Source: Methanomassiliicoccales archaeon (GTDB lineage: Archaea > Thermoplasmatota > Thermoplasmata > Methanomassiliicoccales > JACIVX01). From it: a stretch of 19,203 bases of DNA. Made by a program: the position numbers and the translations under genes. The stretch lies in the NCBI GenBank assembly GCA_028679985.1, contig JAJRAH010000170.1, positions 1 through 19,203 of the forward strand, in the 5' to 3' direction. The notes beneath the pieces were generated by a model. That model saw only the letters and a list, made by a program, of their open reading frames with translations. It was not told the DNA's origin and did not search any database. Positions 7,517 to 14,819 of this stretch are shown piece by piece (position 1 is the stretch's first letter; every line of letters starts with the position of its first letter).

Positions 7517-8727
7517 CTCGCGATCCTCGTCACCTCATCGAGTATGCAATCTGCAACGTATCTCTTCGTGCCAGCGACAACCTTCTTGGCTGTCATGGAG
7601 ACGATGGTGACCTTAGTCTCGTTCAGAGAAACATCCTTCAGGTCATTGGCGACAATCATATCCAGTCCGACCGATTTCAACCGGACGATTGCCCTCTTCT
7701 CGAGTCCCTTGCTTCCTACGCCGGACTCGGCCTTGAACCCGACCAGGATGCGTTTCATGTCTCTCAGTGATTCGAGAATCTTGGGGCATCTAGTCAAGGA
7801 GAGCACGACTCTGTTCCTCTCCGAAGAGATCTTCCCGGTCGTTCTCTCCGGGGCGAAGTCGGAAAGCGCTGCCGGAACAATGACAATGTCGTGATCCACG
7901 TCCTTGATCATCTCTATAAGATCGCCTACGGTAGTGAATCGCCTCGTCGGTATGAACGAGGGAAGCGGGACGAGCGAGCGCCCCATCCAGAGATCCACGT
8001 CCGCCCCTCTCTCAAATGCCGCAAGGGCCAACTGAACTGCAGTCTCTCCAGTCCCCCGGTTAGTTACGATTCTCATGTCATCTATCGGCTCTTCGGAGGA
8101 TCCTCCTATGATAAGCACGCTCTTCCCCTGGAGGTCTCTCTTTCCCACTCTCTTTATGACATAGGCAACGATCTCGCTCGTATTCGCCAATCGAGCCTTC
8201 TTTCCATCCATGTGCGGGCCGACAAAGTCCACGCCCAAGTCCTTCAGCGTTTCAACGTTCCTCTGAATCACCGGATGCATGAACATCGAAGAGTGCATGG
8301 CCGGGGCGATCATGATCGGGACCTTCGAACCCATCGCTGTGGTTGCCATCGTGGTCACGGGCGTGTCATCTATCCCCACCGCGATCTTCGATATGGTGTT
8401 CGCGGTACAGGGTGCTATCAGAAGCATGTCAGCCTTGTCTGGAAAATCCCCAAGGAGCGAGACATGCTGTACCTTGCCGTCGATTTCCGTGATGACCGGA
8501 TTCCCGGTTGCAAACTCCATCGTGTGATGAGTGATGATCCTCAGTGCCTCGGGCGTCATCACCGCATGGACTTCCGCCCCATGTCTTATCAGTTCTCTGG
8601 CGAGCTCAAGCGACTCTACAGCGGCAATGCTCCCCGTGATGCCCAAGATGATGCGTTTTCCAGACAGTATCGTGCTTTTCGTGCACTTGACGCTCTCTGA
8701 AGGATGCATGACGGTTCCATCCATCAA
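7513..8727 (-). CDS. coaBC: Bifunctional phosphopantothenoylcysteine decarboxylase / phosphopantothenate-cysteine ligase
   Basis: Joins 4'-phosphopantothenate to cysteine (CoaB) and decarboxylates the product to 4'-phosphopantetheine (CoaC, FMN-dependent). At 404 residues it has the usual fused order. The CoaC flavoprotein half shows LGITGSIAA (28-36), catalytic His88 in KVQHV, PCTANTISKIA (106-116) and PAMHSSMFMHP (142-152), the counterpart of the bacterial P-x-M-N-x-x-M-W motif with His for Asn. The CoaB half starts at about 203, with IIGGSSEEPIDDMRIVTNRG (207 onward) and the KISSE loop (299-303). I see no Cys in the segment where bacterial CoaC has its active-site lid Cys (about 170-182). 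The start is ATG ATG at 8727, only seven bases after the tmk stop and with no clear Shine-Dalgarno. Met7 is an alternative. Confidence 0.95.
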   Translation of the reverse strand: MMDGTVMHPSESVKCTKSTILSGKRIILGITGSIAAVESLELARELIRHGAEVHAVMTPEALRIITHHTMEFATGNPVITEIDGKVQHVSLLGDFPDKADMLLIAPCTANTISKIAVGIDDTPVTTMATTAMGSKVPIMIAPAMHSSMFMHPVIQRNVETLKDLGVDFVGPHMDGKKARLANTSEIVAYVIKRVGKRDLQGKSVLIIGGSSEEPIDDMRIVTNRGTGETAVQLALAAFERGADVDLWMGRSLVPLPSFIPTRRFTTVGDLIEMIKDVDHDIVIVPAALSDFAPERTTGKISSERNRVVLSLTRCPKILESLRDMKRILVGFKAESGVGSKGLEKRAIVRLKSVGLDMIVANDLKDVSLNETKVTIVSMTAKKVVAGTKRYVADCILDEVTRIAR

Positions 8728-8734
8728 TTCGGTC

Positions 8735-9412
8735 TTAAATGTTGCTTTTGATCGCCTCGAGGATTGTTCCCGTCACTTCATCGATGGTTCCCGATGCGTC
8801 TATGACGACGAACGTTTCGTCCTCTTCGGCCAGGTCGCGATATATCCTGTCTACCTCCCTGAGAAAACCGACTTTTTCGAACTTGGTCCTCTCGTTCCTT
8901 CCGGAGAGTCTCTTCATCCCTGTTTCGGGCGGTATGAGGAGCAGAAAGGTCATATCTGGATGAATGACAACCGGATCGTTCAAGCTCTTCAGCCATTCCA
9001 CAGACTTCTCTCCGAGGAAGGGCTTCAGCGCGGCACCCTGGTACGCCAGGGTCGAAGCATAGTAGCGATCGGACAGGACTATCGCACCATTCTCCAGCCA
9101 CTTACGGATCCTTTCCGTATGGTCAGCTCGGTCCGCGACGAACAGCAACGTCTCGCAGGTCGGGCTGACGCCCTCGCGGTGAGAGCGTCTGACGCAATCG
9201 CCCAGCCACGAGTCGGACGGCTCGGAGGTCAGGACGACTTTTCTATTCATGCTTGCCGTGAGCTTCTCGAAGACCCTGCGGGCTACGGTACTCTTCCCCG
9301 CGCCATCGATCCCCTCAAACACGTAGAAACGACCGTGCGGCGGAGCGGCCTCCGACTGGACGTCCGAAGAGACTCTCTCCCTCGTAGTCAGGTCGTTCTC
9401 GGTTGTCATCAT
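8735..9412 (-). CDS. tmk: Thymidylate kinase
   Basis: Phosphorylates dTMP to dTDP for DNA synthesis. With the start at 9412 the protein has 225 residues, the usual family length plus a short polar N-terminal tail. It shows the P-loop FEGIDGAGKST (32-42), the DR-x-x-x-S segment DRYYASTLAYQGA and a C-terminal LID-like region with GRNERTKFEK. The frame stays open 88 codons further upstream, but that extension is not TMPK-like and runs into the divergent gene's leader. A TATA-like TTTTTATT (9432-9439) about 24 bases before ATG ATG at 9412 supports the shorter, probably leaderless form. It appears to be the first gene of a tmk-coaBC-pok operon. Confidence 0.93.
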   Translation of the reverse strand: MMTTENDLTTRERVSSDVQSEAAPPHGRFYVFEGIDGAGKSTVARRVFEKLTASMNRKVVLTSEPSDSWLGDCVRRSHREGVSPTCETLLFVADRADHTERIRKWLENGAIVLSDRYYASTLAYQGAALKPFLGEKSVEWLKSLNDPVVIHPDMTFLLLIPPETGMKRLSGRNERTKFEKVGFLREVDRIYRDLAEEDETFVVIDASGTIDEVTGTILEAIKSNI

Positions 9413-9429
9413 TGCATGAATGGAATCTG

Positions 9430-9441
9430 CGAATAAAAACT
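9430..9441 (-). promoter_or_regulatory. TATA box of the tmk-coaBC-pok operon
   Basis: The - strand reads GAGTTTTTATTC with its centre near 9436. Transcription start is expected near 9410-9412, coinciding with the tmk start codon. This implies a leaderless message and helps choose the tmk start. Confidence 0.5.
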
Positions 9442-9625
9442 CTTCAGGCGCTATTGTCGAGAGTCCTTCTGCCTCGACTGTCCTTCCAACCTCGAGATAA
9501 GAACCTCTGGTGGACGGAGGAGGGAACTGAGATCCACTTGATGGCGAAGAAAGAGCTTCGAGATTCGGAACAATGCCTCGATCCGTTGGAAAAAGATTAT
9601 TTCCTTTCGCTTCATTGTACTTTCC

Positions 9626-9630
9626 GGAGG
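9626..9630 (+). promoter_or_regulatory. Shine-Dalgarno sequence of the enolase-superfamily gene
   Basis: GGAGG precedes the ATG at 9638 by seven bases. It is one of the strongest ribosome-binding sites in the window and fixes the start against in-frame alternatives. Confidence 0.75.
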
Positions 9631-9637
9631 AAATGGA

Positions 9638-10750
9638 ATGAAGATCACGGACGTGAAAGTGGTCACCCTGGGGCACAAGCTTCCCGAACCCAACGGATGT
9701 TCTCGCGGGAGGGCCATATCCTTCAGGGGAGCGGCGTTGGTCGTCATCGAAACCGATGAGGGACTGCAGGGAATCGGTGAAGGCTACGGGCCTGAGTACT
9801 ATATCGTGAAGACAATCGTGGACAGGAAGTTCAAACCCTGGCTCATCGGTGAGGATCCGCTCGATATCGAGAGACTCTGGCGGAAGATGCTGATGACCAC
9901 GGTCTACTGGGACCAGAAGGGTCAGGGAGTCGCGGCTGCGAGCGGCGTTGACATGGCTCTGTGGGATCTCGCCGGCAAGTACTACGGAGTGCCGACCTAC
10001 AAACTCCTGGGAGGTGACGCCAGAGGCAACATGAAGATTCAGGCGTACGCCAGCGATCTATTTTGGGACACTCCATCTAACATGGCTAAGACCGCGAAGA
10101 AGCATGCTGCGAAAGGATTCCCGATTGTCAAGACCCATCTCGGCAACGGTCTCGTCGAGGACGAGAAGAGGGTCAAGGCGATAAAAGATGCAATCGGGGA
10201 CGATGTCGGTCTTATGGTCGACATGAATTGCGGATACGATCGCGTCGAGGCCCTCAAGTTGGGGAGAATGCTCGAGAAGCATGGAGTGTATTGGTATGAG
10301 GAACCGCTGTCACCCTACGACGTCGACGGGTATGCATACCTCAAGAGCAAGCTTGACATCCCAATCGCGACCGGAGAGAACGAATACACGAAGTGGGGAT
10401 TCAAAGAGCTGTTCCAAAAGAACGGTGTGGATTTCGCAATGCCTGATATCATGAGGTGCGGAGGCATAACGGAGACGAAGAAGATCTGCGCGCTTGCTGA
10501 GGCTTTCAACATAGCATGCAGCCCGCACAACTACACGACCGGCGTGGGGCTTGCCGCGACGCTGCATCTCATCGCCTCAACACCCAACTGCGACTGGCTC
10601 GAGCTTGATATGGCGGACTATCCGCTGTATCACAGCTTACTGAAGAGACCGCTTGAGATCGACAACAAGGGCATGATCAAGATTCCTCAGGACCCGGGTC
10701 TTGGGGTGGAGATAAGGAAGGACATTCTGAAGAAGTACTCAGTCAACTGA
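9638..10750 (+). CDS. Enolase-superfamily protein, mandelate racemase/muconate lactonizing enzyme type; probable sugar-acid dehydratase
   Basis: 370 residues with an N-terminal capping domain and C-terminal barrel. Metal-ligand positions are Asp195 (VDMN), Glu221 (EEPL) and Glu247 (TGEN). Asp270 and His297 (SPHN) would form the His-Asp dyad. The end-of-second-strand motif is K165-T-H167, not the usual K-x-K. These proteins abstract a proton alpha to a carboxylate. Archaeal members are often aldonate dehydratases of branched Entner-Doudoroff routes, but I cannot name the substrate. The start is secure: GGAGG (9626-9630) seven bases before ATG. A weak TATA-like GATTATTT lies near 9596-9603. No KDG aldolase or sugar dehydrogenase is adjacent, so context does not help. 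Its last 12 bases overlap the convergent gcvPB. Confidence 0.88.
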   Translation: MKITDVKVVTLGHKLPEPNGCSRGRAISFRGAALVVIETDEGLQGIGEGYGPEYYIVKTIVDRKFKPWLIGEDPLDIERLWRKMLMTTVYWDQKGQGVAAASGVDMALWDLAGKYYGVPTYKLLGGDARGNMKIQAYASDLFWDTPSNMAKTAKKHAAKGFPIVKTHLGNGLVEDEKRVKAIKDAIGDDVGLMVDMNCGYDRVEALKLGRMLEKHGVYWYEEPLSPYDVDGYAYLKSKLDIPIATGENEYTKWGFKELFQKNGVDFAMPDIMRCGGITETKKICALAEAFNIACSPHNYTTGVGLAATLHLIASTPNCDWLELDMADYPLYHSLLKRPLEIDNKGMIKIPQDPGLGVEIRKDILKKYSVN

Positions 10751-12301
10751 TCTCCCGATTCGCTTCTTCAGGGAATCCATGTCGCCCACGATGGAGCGGC
10801 ATAGGGTACATTCCCCCTTGTCCTCCTCGGAAGGGCGATCCCCCCTCTCATTTTCTTTCTTCTTGAACGATCGCCAGCTCAAGATCGCTTCCTTGGCTGC
10901 GTAGACCTCGTCAATCCTTCTGGCCGAGGTGTTGTGAGGAGCGGAGCGTATGAGCATCGGGTTCTCATCGGCTATCTTCTTCAACACGTCGACGTACTGA
11001 TCCATCGTCTCTTTCGTCTCCGTTTCGGTCGGCTCTATCATGAGCGCCTCTTCCACAAGCGACGGGAAATATATCGTCGGGGCGTGCAGCCCGTAGTCGA
11101 GGAGTCTCTTTGCAACATCGAGCGCGCGGACGTCCTTCTGCTCCTTCAGCTTCTTCGTGCTTATCACGAACTCGTGCTTTCTGAGATCCTTGAATGGTAA
11201 GTCAAAGACACCTTTGAGCTTCTCCTTCATGTAGTTCGAGCTAAGCACGGCCTTCTCCGACGCCTCCTTCAGTCCATCCCCTCCCATTCTGAGTATGTAC
11301 GAATACGCCCTTACCAGTACGGCGAAGTTGCCGAAGAAAGGCCTGACCTTTCCAATGCTGTCCGGTCGGTCGTAGTCGAGTCCGAACCTCCCGTTCTTGC
11401 GCACGATTCTCGGGACGGGAAGGAACGGCTCGATGTGCTTCTTGACCCCGACCGGTCCGGCCCCGGGCCCGCCACCTCCATGAGGGGTGGCGAACGTCTT
11501 GTGCAGATTGAAGTGCACGATGTCGAAATCCATCTTGCCGGGGTTCGTCCAGCCCATGACCGCGTTGAGGTTCGCACCGTCATAGTAGAGAAGTGCCCCG
11601 GCACCGTGTACTATCTCTGCGATCCTCTGAACATCCTCCTCGAAGATACCGAGCGTGTTGGGGTTGGTGATCATGAACGCGGCGGTGTTCTCCGACACTG
11701 CACTCTGCAGCGCGTCAAGGTCCACGCATCCAGTCGCCGAGGATGGAACCTCGGTGACGTTGAATCCGGCCATCGCAGCGCTCGCAGGATTGGTCCCATG
11801 TGCTGTATCGGGGATTACAACCTCCGTTCTGTTTTCACCCTTGTGCGCGAAGAACGCCTTCGCGAGAAGCATTCCCGTGAATTCTCCGTGTGCACCGGCT
11901 GCCGGCTGGAGCGTCACAGCTTCAACACCGCCGATCTCGCAGAGCGCCTTCTCGAGTTCATACATGAGCTGAAGGGCTCCCTGTATCGAGTCTTCGGCCT
12001 GGTACGGGTGAATGTTGGCGACAGCGGGAAGGGAGGAGACCGTGTCCGCGTACTTCGGATTGTATTTCATTGTACAGGAACCGAGGGGATAGAAACCGTT
12101 GTCGACTCCGAAGTTCATCTGCGAGAGATTCGTATAGTGCTTGACTACCTCTCTTTCCGGGAGCGAAGGGATCTCCAGTCGATCTCTAATCATTGTCTTC
12201 GGTACAGCATCCGACAGCTCCTCCTGGATCGGCATGGCGAAGTCCGTTTCCCCCTCCTTCTCGAAGATCATCTTCCTATCGTATCGGGCCTGGCGGTACA
12301 T
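10739..12301 (-). CDS. gcvPB: Glycine dehydrogenase (decarboxylating) subunit 2, P-protein C-terminal half
   Basis: PLP-dependent half of the glycine cleavage P-protein. With GcvPA it decarboxylates glycine and passes the aminomethyl group to lipoyl H-protein. The PLP lysine is in FNLHKTFATPHGGGGPG (Lys268 from this start), and the family-typical FYPLGSCTMKYNPK segment is at about 70-83. The ATG at 12301 overlaps the gcvPA stop (TGATG), and GGAGGTG lies five bases upstream. A GTG one codon earlier (12304) is less well spaced. At 520 residues it is somewhat longer than typical (about 475-500). The excess is a charged tail of about 40 residues containing C-T-L-C. No gcvH, gcvT or lpd is in the window. 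It overlaps the enolase-family gene by 12 bases at their 3' ends. Confidence 0.95.
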   Translation of the reverse strand: MYRQARYDRKMIFEKEGETDFAMPIQEELSDAVPKTMIRDRLEIPSLPEREVVKHYTNLSQMNFGVDNGFYPLGSCTMKYNPKYADTVSSLPAVANIHPYQAEDSIQGALQLMYELEKALCEIGGVEAVTLQPAAGAHGEFTGMLLAKAFFAHKGENRTEVVIPDTAHGTNPASAAMAGFNVTEVPSSATGCVDLDALQSAVSENTAAFMITNPNTLGIFEEDVQRIAEIVHGAGALLYYDGANLNAVMGWTNPGKMDFDIVHFNLHKTFATPHGGGGPGAGPVGVKKHIEPFLPVPRIVRKNGRFGLDYDRPDSIGKVRPFFGNFAVLVRAYSYILRMGGDGLKEASEKAVLSSNYMKEKLKGVFDLPFKDLRKHEFVISTKKLKEQKDVRALDVAKRLLDYGLHAPTIYFPSLVEEALMIEPTETETKETMDQYVDVLKKIADENPMLIRSAPHNTSARRIDEVYAAKEAILSWRSFKKKENERGDRPSEEDKGECTLCRSIVGDMDSLKKRIGRSVD

Positions 12302-13623
12302 CACGACACCTCCGCCAGTGCGCGAAGGAATCGCTCGTGATCCTCTCGTCTGTGCACTTCGGTCGTAGCCAACAGCATGTGCCCACCTAGTCTGGGAACG
12401 TGCTTGTCAAGCGGCAGTCCGCCAATGATGCTCTTTCTTAGGAGATGTTTGTTGAGCCCCTCGGGCTCGATGGGGGGCTTCATGACGAACTCGTTGAAGT
12501 GGTACCCAGTGAAGACCGGTGACACGAAACCATCCAGTTCCCCGACCGATTTCATGAGGCTTCTTGCCTTTCCGATGTTTACCTCAGCTATCTTCCTGAG
12601 ACCGTCTCGCCCAACCAGCGCGAGATACGTCGCCGCGGCAACGGCCATCAAAGCCTCATTCGTGCAGATGTTCGAGGTCGCCTTGCTCCTGCGGATGTGT
12701 TGCTCTCTGGTCTGGAGCGTCATGCAGAAGGCCCGCTCGCCTTCGACGTCCTTCGTCAATCCGATCACTCTTCCGGGCATCTTCCTCACGTGTTCCTGGC
12801 GTGTGGCGAATATCCCGAGCAGCGGGCCTCCCAGGTTCATCGGGGATCCGAGTACTTGCCCCTCCCCTATCACTATGTCCGCGCCGTATTCTCCTGGGGG
12901 TTTGAGAATGCCGAGGGAGATTGGATTGACGCCGACGACGAGTGCGGCGTCTTTGATATCCTCTCTGATCGACGCGATCTGCGAATCGATGACGCCCAAG
13001 AAGTTCGGGACCTCGATGTAGACTCCGCTTATTTCCTCGCTCATCTTCGATCGAAGATCCTCTGCACTCAGTTCTCCGGTACTCGTATCGAACGCGTACT
13101 CCACGATCTCTATTCCCGGCCCCCAAGCATAGTTCCTGAGAACGCTCTTCTTCTCCCAGCTCATCGCCTCCGGCACCAGGAACTTCCTCTTCCCATTAAG
13201 CCGATGACACATCGTGGCAGCTTCCCCAAGAGCAGTGGCGCCGTCGTAGTTGGAGGAATTGACGGCATCCATTCCGGTGAGCGCGGCAATGAAGCTCTGA
13301 TACTCGAAGAGTGCTTGGAGAATCCCCTGACTTATCTCTGCCTGGTACGGGGTGTAAGAAGTGTAGAACTCGGATCTTGAGATGATAGTCTTGACCGCTG
13401 AAGGGATGAAATGGTGATACACTCCCCCCCCGCAGAAACATGGACAATCATCCGTCGTGAGGTTCGATCCCAGCATTGATTGGATCCGTTCCACGACCTC
13501 CATTTCCGACAATCCGTTTGGAAGGTTGAGCCCATCCACCCGAACCCCAATCGGAACATCCGAAAACAACTCCTCGATGTTCGATATCCCGATCTCGTCA
13601 AGCATACTTCTGTCGATACCCAT
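12301..13623 (-). CDS. gcvPA: Glycine dehydrogenase (decarboxylating) subunit 1, P-protein N-terminal half
   Basis: Partner half of the split glycine decarboxylase P-protein, 440 residues, the usual length for this subunit. Recognisable segments are the CFCGGGVYHHFIPSAVK and TPYQAEISQGILQALFEYQS regions near the N-terminus, SNYDGATALGEAA, and the late RRSKATSNICTNEALMA segment. It lacks its own PLP lysine, as expected, and works as a heterodimer or heterotetramer with GcvPB. The ATG at 13623 has no Shine-Dalgarno. A TATA-like GATATTAAGG on the - strand (13653-13662) would give a very short leader. It may also be read through from the TOPRIM gene ending 15 bases upstream. Confidence 0.95.
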   Translation of the reverse strand: MGIDRSMLDEIGISNIEELFSDVPIGVRVDGLNLPNGLSEMEVVERIQSMLGSNLTTDDCPCFCGGGVYHHFIPSAVKTIISRSEFYTSYTPYQAEISQGILQALFEYQSFIAALTGMDAVNSSNYDGATALGEAATMCHRLNGKRKFLVPEAMSWEKKSVLRNYAWGPGIEIVEYAFDTSTGELSAEDLRSKMSEEISGVYIEVPNFLGVIDSQIASIREDIKDAALVVGVNPISLGILKPPGEYGADIVIGEGQVLGSPMNLGGPLLGIFATRQEHVRKMPGRVIGLTKDVEGERAFCMTLQTREQHIRRSKATSNICTNEALMAVAAATYLALVGRDGLRKIAEVNIGKARSLMKSVGELDGFVSPVFTGYHFNEFVMKPPIEPEGLNKHLLRKSIIGGLPLDKHVPRLGGHMLLATTEVHRREDHERFLRALAEVS

Positions 13624-13638
13624 GCAGATCGCGGATTA

Positions 13639-14088
13639 CTAGAAAATCGAACCCTTAATATCTTTTCCACCCTTCTGCTGCGCTCGGGTCTTCTGGGTCT
13701 CTGCGACCAGGCGCGAGTAGAAGCTGGGCAGGCTTTCGACATCTTTGATATCCTTCTTTGACATGTTGACCAGCCTCATCCTCTTGGAGTCGTCAAACGG
13801 CACCCCGTTCGCTTTGAGCGCCTGGCGAATCAGACGGCAGAGCTGGCCTCCCTTGCGATCCCAGTCCGTCAGGATGATGGCGGTCTTTCTTCGCTGGACC
13901 AGATCCTCGGCTAAGCTGAGAATCGAACCGCCCCATTGGATCAGCCAGATGTCTCCTCCGACACCGAGAGCCGCTAATGCACCCCTGTCCTTGAGCCCTT
14001 CGACCAGTATTACAGTGTCTTTCGGTCTGTCTCTCAATTCGTCGAGTATCGATGACAACTCTTCGAGTGTGTCTGCTACAGTCCTCAT
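13639..14088 (-). CDS. Small TOPRIM-domain protein
   Basis: 149 residues containing a TOPRIM fold: the Glu in ILVEGLKDRGAL (Glu30) and the Asp-x-Asp in LTDWDRKGGQL (Asp75, Asp77), which together bind Mg2+ in primases, topoisomerases and RNase M5-like nucleases. It matches the stand-alone archaeal TOPRIM family. It is too short to be DnaG and has no zinc or helicase-binding domain. The substrate is unknown; nucleic-acid cleavage or ligation chemistry is the family expectation. The C-terminus is Lys/Gln-rich and probably flexible. The ATG overlaps the DUF167 stop by four bases (ATGA), and GGAGA seven bases upstream supports it. Confidence 0.85.
   Translation of the reverse strand: MRTVADTLEELSSILDELRDRPKDTVILVEGLKDRGALAALGVGGDIWLIQWGGSILSLAEDLVQRRKTAIILTDWDRKGGQLCRLIRQALKANGVPFDDSKRMRLVNMSKKDIKDVESLPSFYSRLVAETQKTRAQQKGGKDIKGSIF
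13653..13662 (-). promoter_or_regulatory. TATA-like element before gcvPA
   Basis: The - strand reads GATATTAAGG, centred near 13658. It sits inside the last codons of the upstream TOPRIM gene and predicts a start near 13632, nine bases before the gcvPA ATG. gcvPAB could then be expressed apart from the DUF167-TOPRIM pair. Confidence 0.35.
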
Positions 14089-14381
14089 ATCGTCGTCTCC
14101 AGTCGCGAGGTCACGCTAGCTCTGTCGGATTTCACTGATATGGTCTTCAGCCGATTCGTGTGCCCGCGGACAATCTCCACATCAGCTTCGAAGAATGTCG
14201 AGAGAATTCTACAGAGTTCTTTGTTCGCTTTTCCGCCCTGCGGAGGTGACGAGACCTTAACGACCAGACGGTTACGCCACGGATCAATTCCCTGAACCAC
14301 GGAGATTCCAGCTCCGGCAGATACAATAACGTCTATCTCCACCCCTCCCGACCCCTCTCTGAGAACGTCAGAGATCGCCAC
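14085..14381 (-). CDS. DUF167/YggU family protein
   Basis: 98 residues. The central PPQGGKANKEL segment (about 46-56) and the following ADVEIVRGHTNRLKTISV segment are characteristic of the UPF0235/DUF167 fold, a small alpha/beta protein of unknown function found in bacteria, archaea and eukaryotes. The start is GTG at 14381, without a Shine-Dalgarno. TTTTGTAA on the - strand (14403-14410) is at the right distance for a leaderless message. It is the first gene of a likely operon, coupled by ATGA to the TOPRIM gene. Confidence 0.88.
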   Translation of the reverse strand: MAISDVLREGSGGVEIDVIVSAGAGISVVQGIDPWRNRLVVKVSSPPQGGKANKELCRILSTFFEADVEIVRGHTNRLKTISVKSDRASVTSRLETTI

Positions 14382-14819
14382 GAATGGCCAAGAGGCTCAG
14401 GCTTACAAAACCTTTGCGCTTGCGCTGTTCAGACGTCCTACTAGCCAATCCTCTCCAGCCGCTTGCAGAAGACCGATTCGCCCCCTTCCGAGGAATCGCT
14501 CACTCAAATCTGGGAAATCGCAGGAATTTCTGCCCGAGCTCGGAGAAGGCTGTCGAACTCCTCCATACAGTCATGGTGTGCCCGGACGTGACGCTCGCGA
14601 GTCCTTCGCATGTCGGCCTGGCGACCGCTGTTGCCGATCGGGGAATGATCCGACGCATATCTGAGGTCATTGGAACTGGACTCACGGAATGGCTCCGCAT
14701 TCAAATAGGGTTGGAAACGGCGTCCTCTGATGTGCCTCGAACAATGGAAGTCTCTCGTCCCAGGTTCTGAACGCCTCTGGTGGATTAGAAGAACACTCGA
14801 AATACGGCCTCGCACTGAG
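14382..14819. other. 438-base stretch without a recognisable gene
   Basis: On + one frame is open from an ATG at 14384 to a stop at 14770 (128 codons). Its second half (from about 14560) reads like protein, but the first half is Arg/Leu-rich and nothing in it is familiar. Its ATG is two bases from the divergent DUF167 start, leaving no room for a promoter. On - there are only shorter frames. I see no tRNA-like fold, strong repeat or clear terminator. It must include the promoter of the GINS gene, where only weak AT-rich sequence (about 14780-14803) is present. A hypothetical short gene or a decayed gene are both possible. Confidence 0.3.
14403..14410 (-). promoter_or_regulatory. TATA-like element of the DUF167-TOPRIM operon
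   Basis: The - strand reads TTTTGTAA, centred near 14407, about 26 bases before the GTG at 14381. It is weak compared with the TATA boxes at 4665 and 18447, but the distance matches them. Confidence 0.35.

Noticed and set aside
8531..9436. Long + strand frame (301 codons) opposite coaBC and tmk
   Set aside because: It is a shadow of two conserved genes on the other strand, without a ribosome-binding site or motif.
9413..9676. N-terminal extension of thymidylate kinase (88 codons)
   Set aside because: The extension has no TMPK-like sequence, covers the TATA box and overlaps the start of the divergent gene. A 225-residue form fits the family.
11435..12340. Long + strand frame (301 codons) opposite gcvPB
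   Set aside because: It is Arg-rich shadow coding opposite a conserved enzyme, with no recognisable features.
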